Source: Viola odorata (lineage: Eukaryota > Streptophyta > Magnoliopsida > Malpighiales > Violaceae). From it: 64,000 nt of DNA. Of the stretch, positions 36,901 to 47,445 are shown one piece after another. The stretch is taken from assembly GCA_963691705.1 (NCBI GenBank), contig OY829542.1:64628427-64692426 (forward strand), written 5' to 3'. The position numbers were made by a program, and so were the translations under genes. The notes beneath the pieces were generated by a model, which saw only the letters and a program-made list of their open reading frames with translations, was not told where the DNA came from and made no database searches. How positions within the stretch are numbered: the first letter of the stretch is position 1; the number at the start of each line of letters is the position of its first letter.

Positions 36901-37618
36901 TTGGGAGTGGCGTGTTCAATGGAGGAGAGAGTTGTTCGATTGGGAGAAAGCGGAGTGGGATAACATGAAAGATAAATTGCCGACGACTATCAAAGAAGAT
37001 CATAAAGACAAGATTATCTGGGATGATGATGCCAAAGACTTCTCTGTAAATTCATGGTGTGTGGGTTTAGAGAGAGCTGCTTTTGGCCTCATGCCTCATC
37101 TTCAATCGTGTTGGACTACAATAGTTCCTTACAAAATTGAATTTTTCATGTGGTTGACGTTTAAGGGTCGCTTAGTTACTAAGGAATTCCTTCATCGTAG
37201 GAATATGGTCGAGGATGATAGCTGCCCGATGTGTAACAGGAGTTCAGAAGTTGTGGACCACTTGCTATTACAATGTGAGGCTGCTAGTGTTTGCTGGAAT
37301 TTTTGCATGGGTTGGTTGGGTGTAAAATGGTGCCATCCGAGGAGTTTACTTGACCTCTGGTCGATGTGGGCTAGCTTCCTACCTGGAAGAAATGTTCAGA
37401 TGCATCGCATGTGGAAAATTCTATTCTATGTGGTAGCTTGGAGTATTTGGAAGGAACGTAATCAAGTAGTTTTTCATCATGAAGTGCAACATAAGGACAG
37501 GATCATAGATGTTATTATGGCTCTGTGGCATAGATGGATCAAAAGCTTTGATATCAACTTTCCCTACTCCCTTGCCACTATGTCGGCTTCGTCTGCTTGG
37601 CTTACCTCTTGGGGCTAA
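33953..37618 (+). CDS. LINE ORF2: endonuclease and reverse transcriptase
   Basis: An uninterrupted frame of 1221 residues. The N-terminal apurinic-like endonuclease shows MSWNSRG, LLQETK with Glu37, GGDFNE and SDHTPLL. The reverse transcriptase includes GRKTPGPDGFSLNFI near residue 445, FRPISLVSCYCKIISK, FKLDFEKAYDSIEW, GLRQGCSMSPFLFN and the catalytic FADD at about 684-687. The C-terminus carries the zf-RVT domain with CPMCNRSSEVVDHLLLQC at about 1090. All key catalytic residues seem present, so target-primed reverse transcription is possible. It lies inside a hAT element, on the strand opposite the transposase. Confidence 0.95.
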   Translation: MVNLMSWNSRGLLSMHKRKFIKKKFCREGLNFCLLQETKKREVDDFFMFTLWGSRDMRWVIAPASGRSGGLITMWDNKVFQSSRSVVGERFLWVEGELIEGNFKCAILNIYAYTDARQRGSLWDELSDLINSSEVPVLVGGDFNETLSPTDRLHGRGHTQGMRAFQTWVDSCRLIDIGLSGRKFTWANSVSRSRIDRVLLQEEWIHRLQVVRLTALSRTWSDHTPLLLCHEVLDWGPKPFRDLQSWWEVVNFKDLVEGWWREAGLEFQGDFKFIQKMKFLRNKIRLWNKEVYGRLEVRLRETLDRADYLEKQADDRVLTVEEQLEMAEIGSAIWEQQGKVDRLWQQKNQWKWNTKGDRNTGYFHRMAKIQASYKNIKEIMTVNGRKTEPIEIKQAAVQYFEGFFKTSQWNRPRIPDIGFSKLSVVEASWLEREVTSEEIKEAVWACDGRKTPGPDGFSLNFIQKAWDVVGREFSSLIQGFFKSGRFPLGANTTFLTLIPKSASARRFADFRPISLVSCYCKIISKILAGRLREVIGSVISEVQHGFMQGKQTLDCVMAANEVVHFLKQSKRQGLLFKLDFEKAYDSIEWEYLEDVMGHMGFGIRWRKWIKECISTSKVSVLINGSPTEQFGVERGLRQGCSMSPFLFNIAAEGLHRLFVRAEEVGVLRGVEDSVVGWRVSHLQFADDTLVFVNNDEEEIQGVKGTLRWFEAYSGLKVNFHKSSLVGINLSEQVGSCLARRAGCKYESLPFKYLGSYVGFNPRRISSWEFLVEKMRTKLASWKGNLLSVGGRVTLIKSALSSIPVYNMSLYYMPKSVIKQCEGIMRRFMWSGDDQKRGLAKVSWKEITRKPEFGGLGIGNLRAKNVGLLFKWVWDLVNGSGKIWAHLVRKKYNISNLGDLWQPREANLSAVWRDIMKLLSRGGDYFDYWATRSEVVVEDGRSASFWWDPIANKKPLALLHPRLYNLACNKHGTVREYGLHGEESWEWRVQWRRELFDWEKAEWDNMKDKLPTTIKEDHKDKIIWDDDAKDFSVNSWCVGLERAAFGLMPHLQSCWTTIVPYKIEFFMWLTFKGRLVTKEFLHRRNMVEDDSCPMCNRSSEVVDHLLLQCEAASVCWNFCMGWLGVKWCHPRSLLDLWSMWASFLPGRNVQMHRMWKILFYVVAWSIWKERNQVVFHHEVQHKDRIIDVIMALWHRWIKSFDINFPYSLATMSASSAWLTSWG

Positions 37619-38191
37619 TCTGCTTTGTGGCCAGCGTTTTGTTTTCGCCTTGTGAGTTAGGTCCTTCGATTACTCTATTTCTTGTACATTCTTCCCTTTC
37701 TTCAGCCATTTTCTAATGGCTTATTAATATATATTTTCTTCCGCTTATTAAAAAAAAAAAATGTACATAATAGGCACAAGGACAATCTTTAATAAACAAT
37801 GCTTGTAGCCCTTTCCATTCACCACGCATGTTACTTGCTCCATCATATCCTTGACCTCGCAGGTTCTGAATATCAAGACAATAACGAGAGAGAATACTTG
37901 AAATCTCACTCTTCAGTGTTGCTGAAGTTGTGTCTTTAACATGAGCTAGATCAAAGAAACGCTCTTGTATATGAGCTAGATGAATTGGAGTGTTGGCGAT
38001 GCAGAGGAGGAGGAGTATCGGGAGAGAGAGAGAGAGGTGAGAAGGGTTTTTTTCTGTGTATTTTATACATATATATTTAAGTATATTATTAATGTATATA
38101 TATATATGCTTAATAAGGTATATAGTGAAGAAAAATCAAAAATTTTGCGGGGGCCATGGCCCCCTTTTGTCTCTTCAGGGATCCGCCCCTG

Positions 38192-39679
38192 GATACGTAC
38201 ACTACTCGAAGCACCATTCACCCGCAACATACAGTAATAGTTACAGCTCTACTATAATTAGGTACATTACTTTGGTGATTTTGTATTCTTTCACTTTTTT
38301 GGTTTATGTTGATATGCACCTCCATGACTTTCATGAGCTGTGCTACTTAGAGCGTACAAACAAAACCATACGTAAGGGTCATAAATGTTCCAAAAGGGAA
38401 CGAAGGCTGTAAAAAAGTTGTCTAGGTTTTTCATTTGATATTTCAATTCGGGGTTTATGTTAGCGATATATTAAAAAAGAGGATCGAAATTTTAAAGCAG
38501 CTATTATTTTAAGACTTAAATACGATATACTAAAATGTCAGTATATTAAGTTCTAAACCAACTCCTCTACGTACCTTACAAATGTTATTATCAAATATTT
38601 TTTCTTGGGAAGACTAGAAGGATGTGTTGTCGAAGTTAAGATTAATTTGATCAAGAGAAGAATAATGCAACAACATGACAAGCATACATGTGATCCTCTT
38701 TTTTCTTTTGTTGTTATAAGATCACCAGAATGTGATCATTATATATATGTTCATGATTATTGTGTTCATAAAAAAATATACACATGATTACATAACATGT
38801 AGTGTCATTTCCTACCTTATCTCAACTTAGAAAAGTTAGCCACCTTTTTCTTGCCTTTACCATGACATTTTCTTTTCTTTTCTTTTTCCTATTTGGTACG
38901 TGATCGAGTTGAGTGAGACCCAAAGATAGCCTGTAATATATAGAGGCTATTACTCTTGGACACCACGATAACAATTAAGTTGATTCATTTTGGATTGACC
39001 TGTTTTCTCAATATCAAATAGGATCATTGGCATGTGAGTATTATCATTTTAGTGACCCCAACCCCTTGCACTACATCGACTATAATTAGCATTTTAGTGA
39101 CATTACAGCCCTTTCCCTATAATTACTAAAGGCAACTAAAACAAGATCAAATCGAACTAGGGGGAACAAAGAAACACATGTAATATTTTTTCATTCATTC
39201 TATTTGAGTATCATGTAAGCGAGTTCATAATAAAAGATTATTTTCGTTCAGGACTTGAAAGTGGATGAGTCTCAATCTTAATATAATTTTCTTCATTACT
39301 CCGGCTTGAACATAAATCCTAAATTAAGGTACGTATACTTCCTTAATTACCACTCGAGTATATCCAAGCAAGATAAAATAAAAATAAAATAAAAAAGGAA
39401 GCTGGAAAATAGCTAGATAGGGAGTAATTAACAAGTTTGAACTAATGAATGATATAGGCCATTGCAGGATTTAGCAAAATGGTTGAATTGACAATGCCAT
39501 CTCACCTCAAAAATATATCACCAAAAAGGATATTATTTATGCATTATACCCATCTCATGAATCTAGAAATGCGTATATAAACACGGTATAAGAGCTCTTT
39601 TTTCTTTTCTATAATCTATAATATTAATCAAATATAATTGATTCTTATTATTAATAACAATATACTTACTTGGTCTGTG

Positions 39680-39718
<39 letters not shown>

Positions 39719-39745
39719 AATGTATATTTATAGCAAATTGGTTAA
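38192..39745. other. Intergenic downstream of the NAC gene
   Basis: AT-rich spacer with no supported gene. A (TA)n(GT)n microsatellite at 39680-39718 lies 28 bases beyond the NAC stop codon, probably inside its 3' untranslated region. Short tracts such as aaaataaaataaa near 39376 are present. Confidence 0.5.
39680..39718. repeat. TA/GT compound microsatellite
   Basis: About ten AT units followed by nine GT units, directly 3' of the NAC coding sequence. Confidence 0.9.
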
Positions 39746-41172
39746 TTATACCGACAAGTGGCATAGTGGGTCTGATGATGAGGATGGAGAGGTGGATGAC
39801 AACTTGGTGGTGAAGCTCCACAGATCATTGTCGTCGCTGCCGCCATAGCTCTGATGATCACAGTGATGATGAGGGTTTGCAATTCCTTGATTTGGTAATT
39901 TGATCATGTGATGATGATGATCAATGTGGTCATCATGATCATCAAGAGGAGAAAGAGGGAAGTACAGCTGCTTGGAAGATGAGACCATCTCCACCTGATC
40001 ACTACCACCACCACAATTAAGCTGTGATGCTACAAGTCGATCAAGTGTGACCCAATCGTTGACCTGTTCAGTCTTGGTGTAGTGATCATGATCATGACCG
40101 TTTGATTGCATTAGCTGATGATCAGTAGGAATCTCCATGTCAAAACCATCATCATAGATTGAAGCATGAAGGAGATTACTGGTTGTTGTTGTTGTTGTTG
40201 TTGGGCTTTCGAGGCGAGGAAGATGCAAGAATCTTTCTTGATCACTCATATTGGAGAGGAATCTTGTGTTATTATTGTTGTAAGATTGTTGGTTCTCCAT
40301 TTTACAACTCCTCCCCATATAAACAAGAATCTGATCAAGAACCCCGTCGTTTCTTGCCTGATCAAGAATCTGATTCTTGGAAGAATCCATAATATTGGAA
40401 GCAGCAGAGGAGAGTGCTCTGCAAGGACTGTCTAGGGTTTTCTGGTAATTCTTCTTTCTAAACACCCTGCAAACCACCCATCCTTCTTCATTGCCTGAAT
40501 CCGATCCTATGTTGCTCGAAACCTACATTAGTTTCGTAAAATTAATCGACCTGTATGAAACAGTGATACTTCTTACAAAGCAGAGAATTAAAGGCTTGCT
40601 GTTTCTGACAGCTGGCTTACATTAGTAGCGGTAGTAGTAGTAATGGTTGCGTCATCCAGGCGATATTCATGCATGATCCAGTCGGATTTTTGCCCGTGGG
40701 GAGCTCTTCCTTTGTAGAAAACAAGTGTCTTCCTTAACCCAATCCTTCTAAACCCGCTGTATATGATCTTATCGCGGCCGGTGGCTTTCCAGAACCCCGC
40801 TGCTGTTGCTCGATTTGTTCTTGTCCCTGTAGGGTACTTCTTGTCTTTGTGGCTGAAGAAGTACCAATCATTTTGCGGAGTCGATCCTATCTTACACTTC
40901 TCTGCATACATTAATGTTCAATTTCATGATCAATTCTAGCTAACTCGAAAGTTGAAAGAAGAATTAGATATAATGCTAACTAAAGTTGTAATAATGTTAC
41001 CTTGGAGATCCCATGGCTCGAGCTTGTTGAGATCTACTTCGCGAATGACATCGAGGTCTATCTTTTCGTAGGCGACTTTCTTTCGGAGATAGTAGTGAAG
41101 CAGTTCTTCTTCTGTTGGATGGAATCTGAAACCTGGAGGAACCTGAGATTGGCCATTTATTGAAAGATTCAT
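39746..41172 (-). CDS. NAC transcription factor of the NST/SND1 secondary-wall clade
   Basis: Three exons, 41172-41001, 40901-40621 and 40522-39746, join cleanly to give 409 residues. Their positions match the standard NAC gene structure. The NAC domain covers about residues 10-165 ([75 protein letters not shown]). Clade markers are the [10 protein letters not shown] start, [20 protein letters not shown], the activation motif [14 protein letters not shown], and the end [15 protein letters not shown]1/SND1 proteins switch on secondary wall synthesis (lignin, xylan, cellulose) in fibres and endothecium. A His/Asp-rich stretch ([13 protein letters not shown]) and a Thr run make the C-terminus longer than Arabidopsis NST1 (about 365). 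The exact NST member is not resolved. Confidence 0.92.
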
Positions 41173-44100
41173 GTCTTCTAAGTTTATAATATATTATAAC
41201 TCTGATCAGCTCATAATAATTGATAGCATATATAATTATGTTTATATGTATGTTTAATTGCTCATATTACGGAGTTAGAAGAGAGGAAAAGGAGAATGGA
41301 AACGTCGTTGAGGTTGAGGGTGAGGTTGAGGACGAGAGATGTGGGAAAGAAGAAATTACGGGACGGAGACCAGGTTGGGAGTGCGTAAAGGGTAATGCAG
41401 TCATGATGATTTATAAAGGGAGGGAAAAGGTAGAAAATAATAAAATGCATGGAGAAAAAAGGTAATTAACGGCAGGGATTGAATCATGGGATCATGGGAT
41501 CATGGGATCATGGGCGTTGTACTTAGAATGTTGTGTGGGGTATATGACTTGGGGCATGAATGAGGGAACCAACCACCTATACACACCTACATATATGTAG
41601 TAGCAGAGAAAAGAAGAGGCTAGCTACAAGTGAAAAGAAAAGAAAAAATATGGGTGGATTGGATCAAACCATTATGTACCTAAAGAGCTCAGACTATATA
41701 ATTACTTCATACTCAAGAATCGAGTAAACTCTTAATTAAAGGATGAGAGTGAGAGCATCACATTATTCGCACAAATTAATCACGTATTTTTTTTCTAAGC
41801 GTATATGATATTCAAACCTGAATTCGAATCCCTAATGATATTTTAATTAACACCAACAAACAATTAATGAGATGTATGCTTATAATTAAATGTTGGTATT
41901 ATTTTTGTTTTCTCTACTTTTTTTCTTCACTAGAGGGTGAGAGTGAGAATATGGTACTATTCGCACCTATTAATCAAATGTCCTTTTAAGAGATAAAGTT
42001 GAGATACCAAATTGAATTCGATTCTCATGTTGGTATTATTATTTATTTCTCTAACTCTTTTTTGTTTTGTTTTGTTATTATGATGTTGATGAGAAAAATT
42101 GTTGGTCCCACGGACCCACATTGTAGGTGCTGACAATGGTGCCCACGCGATGATAGTAGACATATATATGGTGGGAAAGATTGAGCAGATGAGGGAGCGG
42201 GGGGCACGCCCCCATCTCAATTACGACCCATGACCTTAATATCTAAATGAAAACAACCTCTCAAACTACCACTATGATATGCAATATTATGCTCTCTCTC
42301 TCTCTCTCTCTAAACATCACACTCTCCTTTTTTTACTTGTGCAACCACCTCAACGACAAGAAGGCAGGAGAGATGGATCGATGATGGGGTCGGAGCAACT
42401 TAGCTTTCATGGATCAACAAAGTCATCATATCCTCAAAACAAATCGCGCTCTTTATATATGCTACTGCGATAATAGTGTTCGTATTTCATTCATATATTT
42501 TCTTTTATAATAGAGATCGGTATTCCGTGTTGCGGGACTTAATTTGGAATGCATGCAATTTATATTGTAATTTTATAATTTTTTATTCTTTTTTCTCAAA
42601 ATAGAGTAAACAAATTATTCTATAACTTAACAAATAAATAAATTGACTTATAAACATGCAAAATCATGTGTACACAAAATAAATTTTACAATTTTCGCAA
42701 CTCTCGTCATTATAAATAAAGTTTTAATTACTGTTCTGCCCATACCGTGTTATGATATACAGTCATGATGTGTGGTGAGTCTTGTAATGAGGCCGTACGT
42801 GACATGTCGCTGGTAAGGAGTGCCTGAAAATTGAAGTTGGAGTAAATTATTTGTCGTCCACTTCGTGATTTGGTCATGGAGAGGCCTGACTTTTTCTTCC
42901 ATTTATTTTTCGTAAGGCTTTACTTCTTTCTGGCTAAAGGTTAGTTTTACAGTTATAGCCTGTATATGTTTTATATAGAAGCACTCTTATGTTTCATAAA
43001 TACTCAACCGACCTTAATCACCCGTCGAGAAGAGGTTGAGATGACACCCATAAAGATTAAAAATAACAAATAGCTTCGATAGTGTTTGTATTTTATTTAT
43101 TTATTGGAAAGCCTATAAGTCACAAGGGCCTATTTACGACAAAATTACAACATAATTAGATTGTTTGAGACATAAATTATAAACACATGGAACTATTTAG
43201 GATTTATAAAAACACACTATTTAGGATTTAATGCCTCCGATAAGCTCCACAATGAAAGCCTGGGTCAGTAATTCAATCGGATACACATAGTTGTTGGTTT
43301 ATAAAATATATAACATATGTGTTTGCTTGGTTCAACCAATTCAACGAGTTGAACTAGTTCGGATTGACTAGTTTGACCTCTAGTAAGTTTTATCACTATA
43401 GGTTGTCACTACTTCAATTGCATAATGCATGGTAAGAGAGGTCCAACCGGACTGTTTATGTCTATTTCATCTGTCCGTTGGTCGAACTGTCCAATTCAGT
43501 ACAAGTTTTTTTTATGGGTGAAATAGTTGATGGGTTATTACTTGTTACTCTTGCTCTCTCACGTGCGTACGTTGCATGAGATCCGTATCGATCGCCACCC
43601 ATTCATGGACAAGTGGGAAAGACTGGGTGCACATCTAGTTTTGGTGAAAATGGGTCTGATGTCATTCTTACACAAGAGATAAATCAGCAAATACATATAC
43701 ATATATGATTAGAAATTAGTTTCAAATTTGGCACCTAATATATATTCATATTGCTGGAAGTTGTTCTATTGAGCTTGTATTGGTGGAAGATGCAATGATT
43801 ATAGCTGCCTACATTAATTTTCTATTTGGTCCAACATTCGATCAAATGCATAATTGACGACCGTATAAATAGTTAAATGCAGCACTATAATAATGGCTAT
43901 TAGACGAACTGACGAGGTCGTTAAGTCACCATGAAATATTCAGTTGTGGTGCCAAAATTTTAACTCATTCGCTTCCAACTTTTACTTATTTTTAGTGTCG
44001 TTACATCATCATCGAACATTCTTACTTAATCTTAATACTAGTTTTTTTCACACCTCTCGACAATTAGTAACCTTACAATTTACATATGTAATTTAAAACT

Positions 44101-45468
44101 TATTTTCACATAATATATGCTAGTGTCCTGTAATTTTTCCTTTTTTTATATTGTTGGTATCATTGTCTTGTACTTCTCTATATGCAGTCATCGAACCACC
44201 GCATACTTCCTTAGCCCAACTTTGTGGTCACAGCGAAATTGACTAGGCACAGCGAAATAGGCATTTCTAATCTTAATTGGGCTTATTGTGAATGGGCCAC
44301 TGTTATATCAGTCCAAGATTGACGTCTGGATGCGGCCCAATGAATCCATGGTGCCCATAAGTTCTTTCCGGTTACAACTTAATAATTGGCGGTAACTTAA
44401 CCCGTTTACATTTTATGAAGCACCGGTCCACGAGACACTTTTTAAGTTGTCCCGTGTTAAATTCATTTCCGACATACGGACACCCGAATGATACTATATC
44501 CTATACGAACTCATCACCTTTAATGTCCTACTTATTATTTATTTGATCGTAATTTTTAACAATTAATTATATAAATTAAATATTAACGTAACTTATAATT
44601 TCTAAATGAATTACAAGAGTAAACTCCATAAGTCGATGTTTCAAATGCACTCGTGCTTATAAATAACAATTGAAACTATTTTTGTTTTTGTTATGAATAA
44701 TATTAACTTTTTCTACATAATTCTCATAATTTTACATATATATATATATATATAATTTAGAATTTATTGCCATATATTGTATATATTGTAATCTTTAGTT
44801 TTTTTAGTGTCCGGTATCAGAATTCATGTCGTGTCTCAGTGTCTGGTATCCCTCCATGTCTATTCATTTCAATTATTTAAAACCTTATAACCACACCTTC
44901 ATGGTGCGCGCGTGCGATGGCGTCATCCTCCCCGCCATCACACGTCGTGCTTGTGACGCCACCATAACAAACACCTTTCACGTCATTTACCGACTAGTCT
45001 CCATCCAACCGTCCATTCAAAAACTACTTCCCCAAATTATAACAAGGTCAATGCTAACAAGACTTATATTTAATCTAAATAAATTCAAAGCTGGATTTGA
45101 CCGAACAATTCAATCGGTAAAATTAATAATCGGTAATGTTTTTACCGGTTTCACTTACTCAATGAGAACCGGTCACAAATCTTATAAAATCACAAAGAAG
45201 AAAAAAAAAACCTTTATAAACCATGTAAAAGTGGAGGTTGAACCGGTTCAATTAAACGTTGACCAATTTTTTTTAGGGTAATAGGTATAAGTAGGAACAT
45301 CCAAGAAATGACACCCTACATTGGACTGTAGTATTAGTATAAGTAAAACTTAGAAGGGCGGAATCATCTCTTTTCCACCACCGTAGGACCATCCAAGAAA
45401 TGACACCCTACATTACAAAATAAAATCAAGAAACCGGTCCTAAGGCTAAGACACCCATTTTTTTTTGG
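41173..45468. other. Intergenic, upstream of the NAC gene; no gene recognised
   Basis: The part near 41173-42000 is the likely NAC promoter. It holds a tandem atgggatc repeat (41484-41514). A CT microsatellite lies at 42291-42311. Accggtt/ttgaac-rich repeat relics lie at about 43320-43510 and 45080-45250. A 26-base direct repeat (catccaagaaatgacaccct) occurs at 45299 and 45392. The open frames at 42279-42473 and 44826-45281 lack coding features and overlap repeat text. Confidence 0.55.
41484..41514. repeat. Tandem 8-bp repeat (tcatggga)
   Basis: Almost four perfect units of tcatggga in the NAC upstream region. Confidence 0.9.
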
Positions 45469-46809
45469 GGAAATAGCTTGAAGCACCCCTGTACTATCCG
45501 CGAAAACCAACATCCTCCCATATCCTTCAAAAATGCCTATACACCTCCCCTGTACTACGTTGACTGAGCAAAGTAAGGTCTCCGTCCACTTTGACCAACG
45601 GATCGTTAGTGTTGACCGTTGACTTTAATTAAAAAATTCAGGAAAAATGTAAAAATTCCAAAACAAATCTAAAAAATGTAAAAATTCACAAATAACATCT
45701 AAAATTTTTTAAAAAATCTAAAAAAATGTAAAAATTCAGAAAAAAATGTAAGAATTCCAAAAAAATATATAAAAATTGCAAAAAAAATTTAAAATTTACA
45801 AAACAAATGTAAAAATTCATAAAAAATCACAAAACAATATAATTTTTTTAAAAAAATATTAAAAAAATGAAAAAATACACAAAAAATTCAGAAAAAAATA
45901 AAACATCGAGAAAAATGTAACAATCCAAAAAAACCATAAAAATCCAAAAGAAATATAAAAATTCATAAAAAAATTAATTAACCTAAAAATCCTAAAAAAA
46001 TGTAACAAATCCAAAAAAAAAAGTAAAAAATCCAAAAGAAATAAACAATTCCTTAGGTTAATTAATTTTTTAAAAGAAATTAATTTTTTTATATTTTTAT
46101 ATTTTTTATGAATTTTTTTGAATTTTTACGATTTTTTTGGATTTTTACATTTTTTTGTGAAATCTTACATTTTTTATGGATTTTTACATTTTTTCAGGAT
46201 GTTCTATATTTTTATGGATTTTTACATTTTTTCATTTTTTGTGGATTTTTTCTTTTTCTTTTATTTTTTACATTTTTTTATATATATTTTTAAACTTTTA
46301 GATTTTTTTGGAATTTTTAGATTTTTTTGGGAATTATTACATTTTTTTAGAATTTTTACATTTTTTCTAGATTTTTAGGTTTATTAATTTTTTTGTGAAT
46401 TTTTACATTTTTTAGTTTTTTTTTTTAAAATTAGATGTTTTTTGTGAATTTTTACATTTTTTAGTTTTTTTTTAAAAATTAGATGTTTTTTGTGAATTTT
46501 TACACTTTTTATTTTTTTTTACATTTTTTTAGATTTTTAAAAAATAAATTGATATGTTTTGTGAATTTTTACATTTTTTAAAGATTTTTAAGATTTTTTA
46601 ATATTTTTTATATTTTTTTTGGAATTTTTACATTTTTTCTGAATTTTTTAATTAAACTCAACGGTCAACACTAACGGTCCGTTGGTCAAAGTGGACGGAA
46701 ACCTTGCTTGCTCGGTCAACGTAGTACAAGGGAGGTGTATAGGCATTTTTGAAGGATAGGGGAGGATGTTGGTTTTCGCGATAGTACAGGGGTGCTTCAA
46801 GCTATTTCC
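45469..46809. mobile_element. 1.34-kb foldback element
   Basis: The left arm begins GGAAATAGCTTGAAGCACCC. The right arm ends with its inverse, GGGTGCTTCAAGCTATTTCC. About 180 bases of each arm pair closely, including tactacgttgac, tccgtccactttgaccaac and gtgttgaccgttga. Inside the arms the sequence is a degenerate array of aaaaatgtaaaaattc on the left and its inverse gaatttttacattttt on the right, so nearly the whole element is one imperfect palindrome. Both flanks are T-rich, hiding the target duplication. Long arms and no coding capacity fit a Mutator-type or foldback element. It ends 255 bases before the NIMIN-like ATG. Confidence 0.85.
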
Positions 46810-47064
46810 TTTTTTTTTTTTTATAAAAACAAAAGAAGAAGGAGAAAGAAGAAGAAGAAGAAATAAACAATGACCAAAGTCTGGGTGAAGTCTTCGTGGG
46901 TCAAGTAGCTAATACTATCAAATACCCATTTGCAATTGGGACTGGAATGATTTTGGTAATTAACCAATAATCATTCCATTTAAGCTAATTTGTTAATTAA
47001 TTTTCCTTCTTTGTTCCAAGTTTGGCATGTGTGTTTTGTTTAACTAGCTGATTTTGTGAAAGAG

Positions 47065-47445
47065 ATGGATTGCGGAAAAGAGAAGAGGAAGAGGGGCGAC
47101 AAAGAAGATCAGGAGGTGGATGCGAGGAAGAAGAAGTTGAATCTGAGGGGTAAGGATAAGGCGGAGGAGGAGGCGGCGGCGAAGATGGCGCCGACGGATG
47201 AGGAGGTGGATGAGTTCTACACAATTCTGAGGAGGATGCGGGTGGCTGTCAAGTATTTTGAGAAGGAAAGCAAAGATGGGTGGCGAGCGGCGGTGGACGC
47301 GGTGGTTGATGATGAGGTTGTGGCTGAGGAGGAGGAGGAGCAGATGGTCATCAAGAGAGGTGGAAAAGAGGTGGCGCCGGTGAAGCAAGAAATTCCGGTG
47401 CTGGATTTGAACGCCGTACCGGTATCGGAGGACAGTGATGGTTGA
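47065..47445 (+). CDS. NIMIN-like NPR1-interacting protein
   Basis: Single exon, 126 residues from the ATG at 47065. NIMIN proteins bind NPR1, the salicylic-acid co-activator, and dampen PR gene induction in the nucleus. Visible features are a basic N-terminus (KEKRKR, RKKK: likely nuclear signal), the NPR1-binding block DEEVDEFYTILRRMRVAVKY at 45-64, an acidic stretch (AEEEEEQ) and a C-terminal EAR motif LDLNAVP at 113-119. Intronless and short, as in the family. An in-frame GTG lies at 47056, but the ATG is the natural start. Three ccgttt repeats follow in the 3' region near 47565. The NIMIN1/2/3 subgroup is not assigned. Confidence 0.85.
   Translation: MDCGKEKRKRGDKEDQEVDARKKKLNLRGKDKAEEEAAAKMAPTDEEVDEFYTILRRMRVAVKYFEKESKDGWRAAVDAVVDDEVVAEEEEEQMVIKRGGKEVAPVKQEIPVLDLNAVPVSEDSDG

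Larger units (their letters stand above)
31816..37760 (+). mobile_element. Full-length L1-type LINE
   Basis: Target duplications ATGTACATAA lie at 31806-31815 and 37761-37770. The element ends in a run of at least 10 A. It carries a CT-rich leader of about 570 bases, ORF1 (32386-33915) and ORF2 (33953-37618), both open, in the usual plant L1 order. A short 3' untranslated region ends cttattaatat...ttatta before the A tract. Perfect target repeats and intact frames suggest a fairly young insertion that could be active or serve as a master copy. Confidence 0.92.
30576..37982 (-). pseudogene. hAT transposase (DUF4371 and C-terminal dimerisation parts), N-truncated and split by L1
   Basis: The frame occupies about 37982-37761 and 31815-30576, separated by the LINE. 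Upstream of the LINE it reads ILSRYCLDIQNLRGQGYDGA, a hallmark of the ZMYM1-like hAT group. Downstream it continues YVHCFAHRLQLALVAAAREV and GDTRWGSHFHSI, ending with the hAT dimerisation region (LTLPVSTATGERAFSAMK, then LRNKMEDEFLADNLVVYIEK). If the LINE and one target copy are ignored, the frame is continuous, so the LINE insertion is the disabling break in this part. The N-terminal zinc-finger region is missing beyond about 37982, deleted near a repeated tctagctcat. A donor-like CAG|GTAAT at 30579 suggests that the last exon may be spliced in intact relatives. Confidence 0.88.
30274..38191 (-). mobile_element. hAT transposon (ZMYM1/TTF-type), interrupted by a LINE
   Basis: Perfect 8-bp target duplications GATACGTA lie at 30266-30273 and 38192-38199. 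The termini are inverted: CAGTGGCGGATCTTGCCC on the left, and CAGGGGCGGATCCCTG reading in from the right. The 7918-bp element consists of about 2 kb of hAT sequence and a 5945-bp L1 insertion. Transposase is encoded on the minus strand and lacks its N-terminal part, so the element cannot be autonomous. A 581-bp relative lies at 48142. Confidence 0.92.

Noticed and set aside
42279..42473. Small ORF next to a CT microsatellite
   Set aside because: The Leu/Ser content comes from the CT repeat and no motif or splice context supports it.
44826..45281. Open frame of 151 codons on the plus strand
   Set aside because: No domain, biased composition from ccggtt-type repeat text and an A-rich run near the end; best explained as chance ORF in repeat sequence.
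46108..46378. Phe-rich ORFs
   Set aside because: They translate the ttttta array inside the foldback element.
45469..46809. A miRNA gene precursor
   Set aside because: The palindrome is far too long and has transposon-like termini; small-RNA production is possible, but a defined miRNA cannot be claimed.
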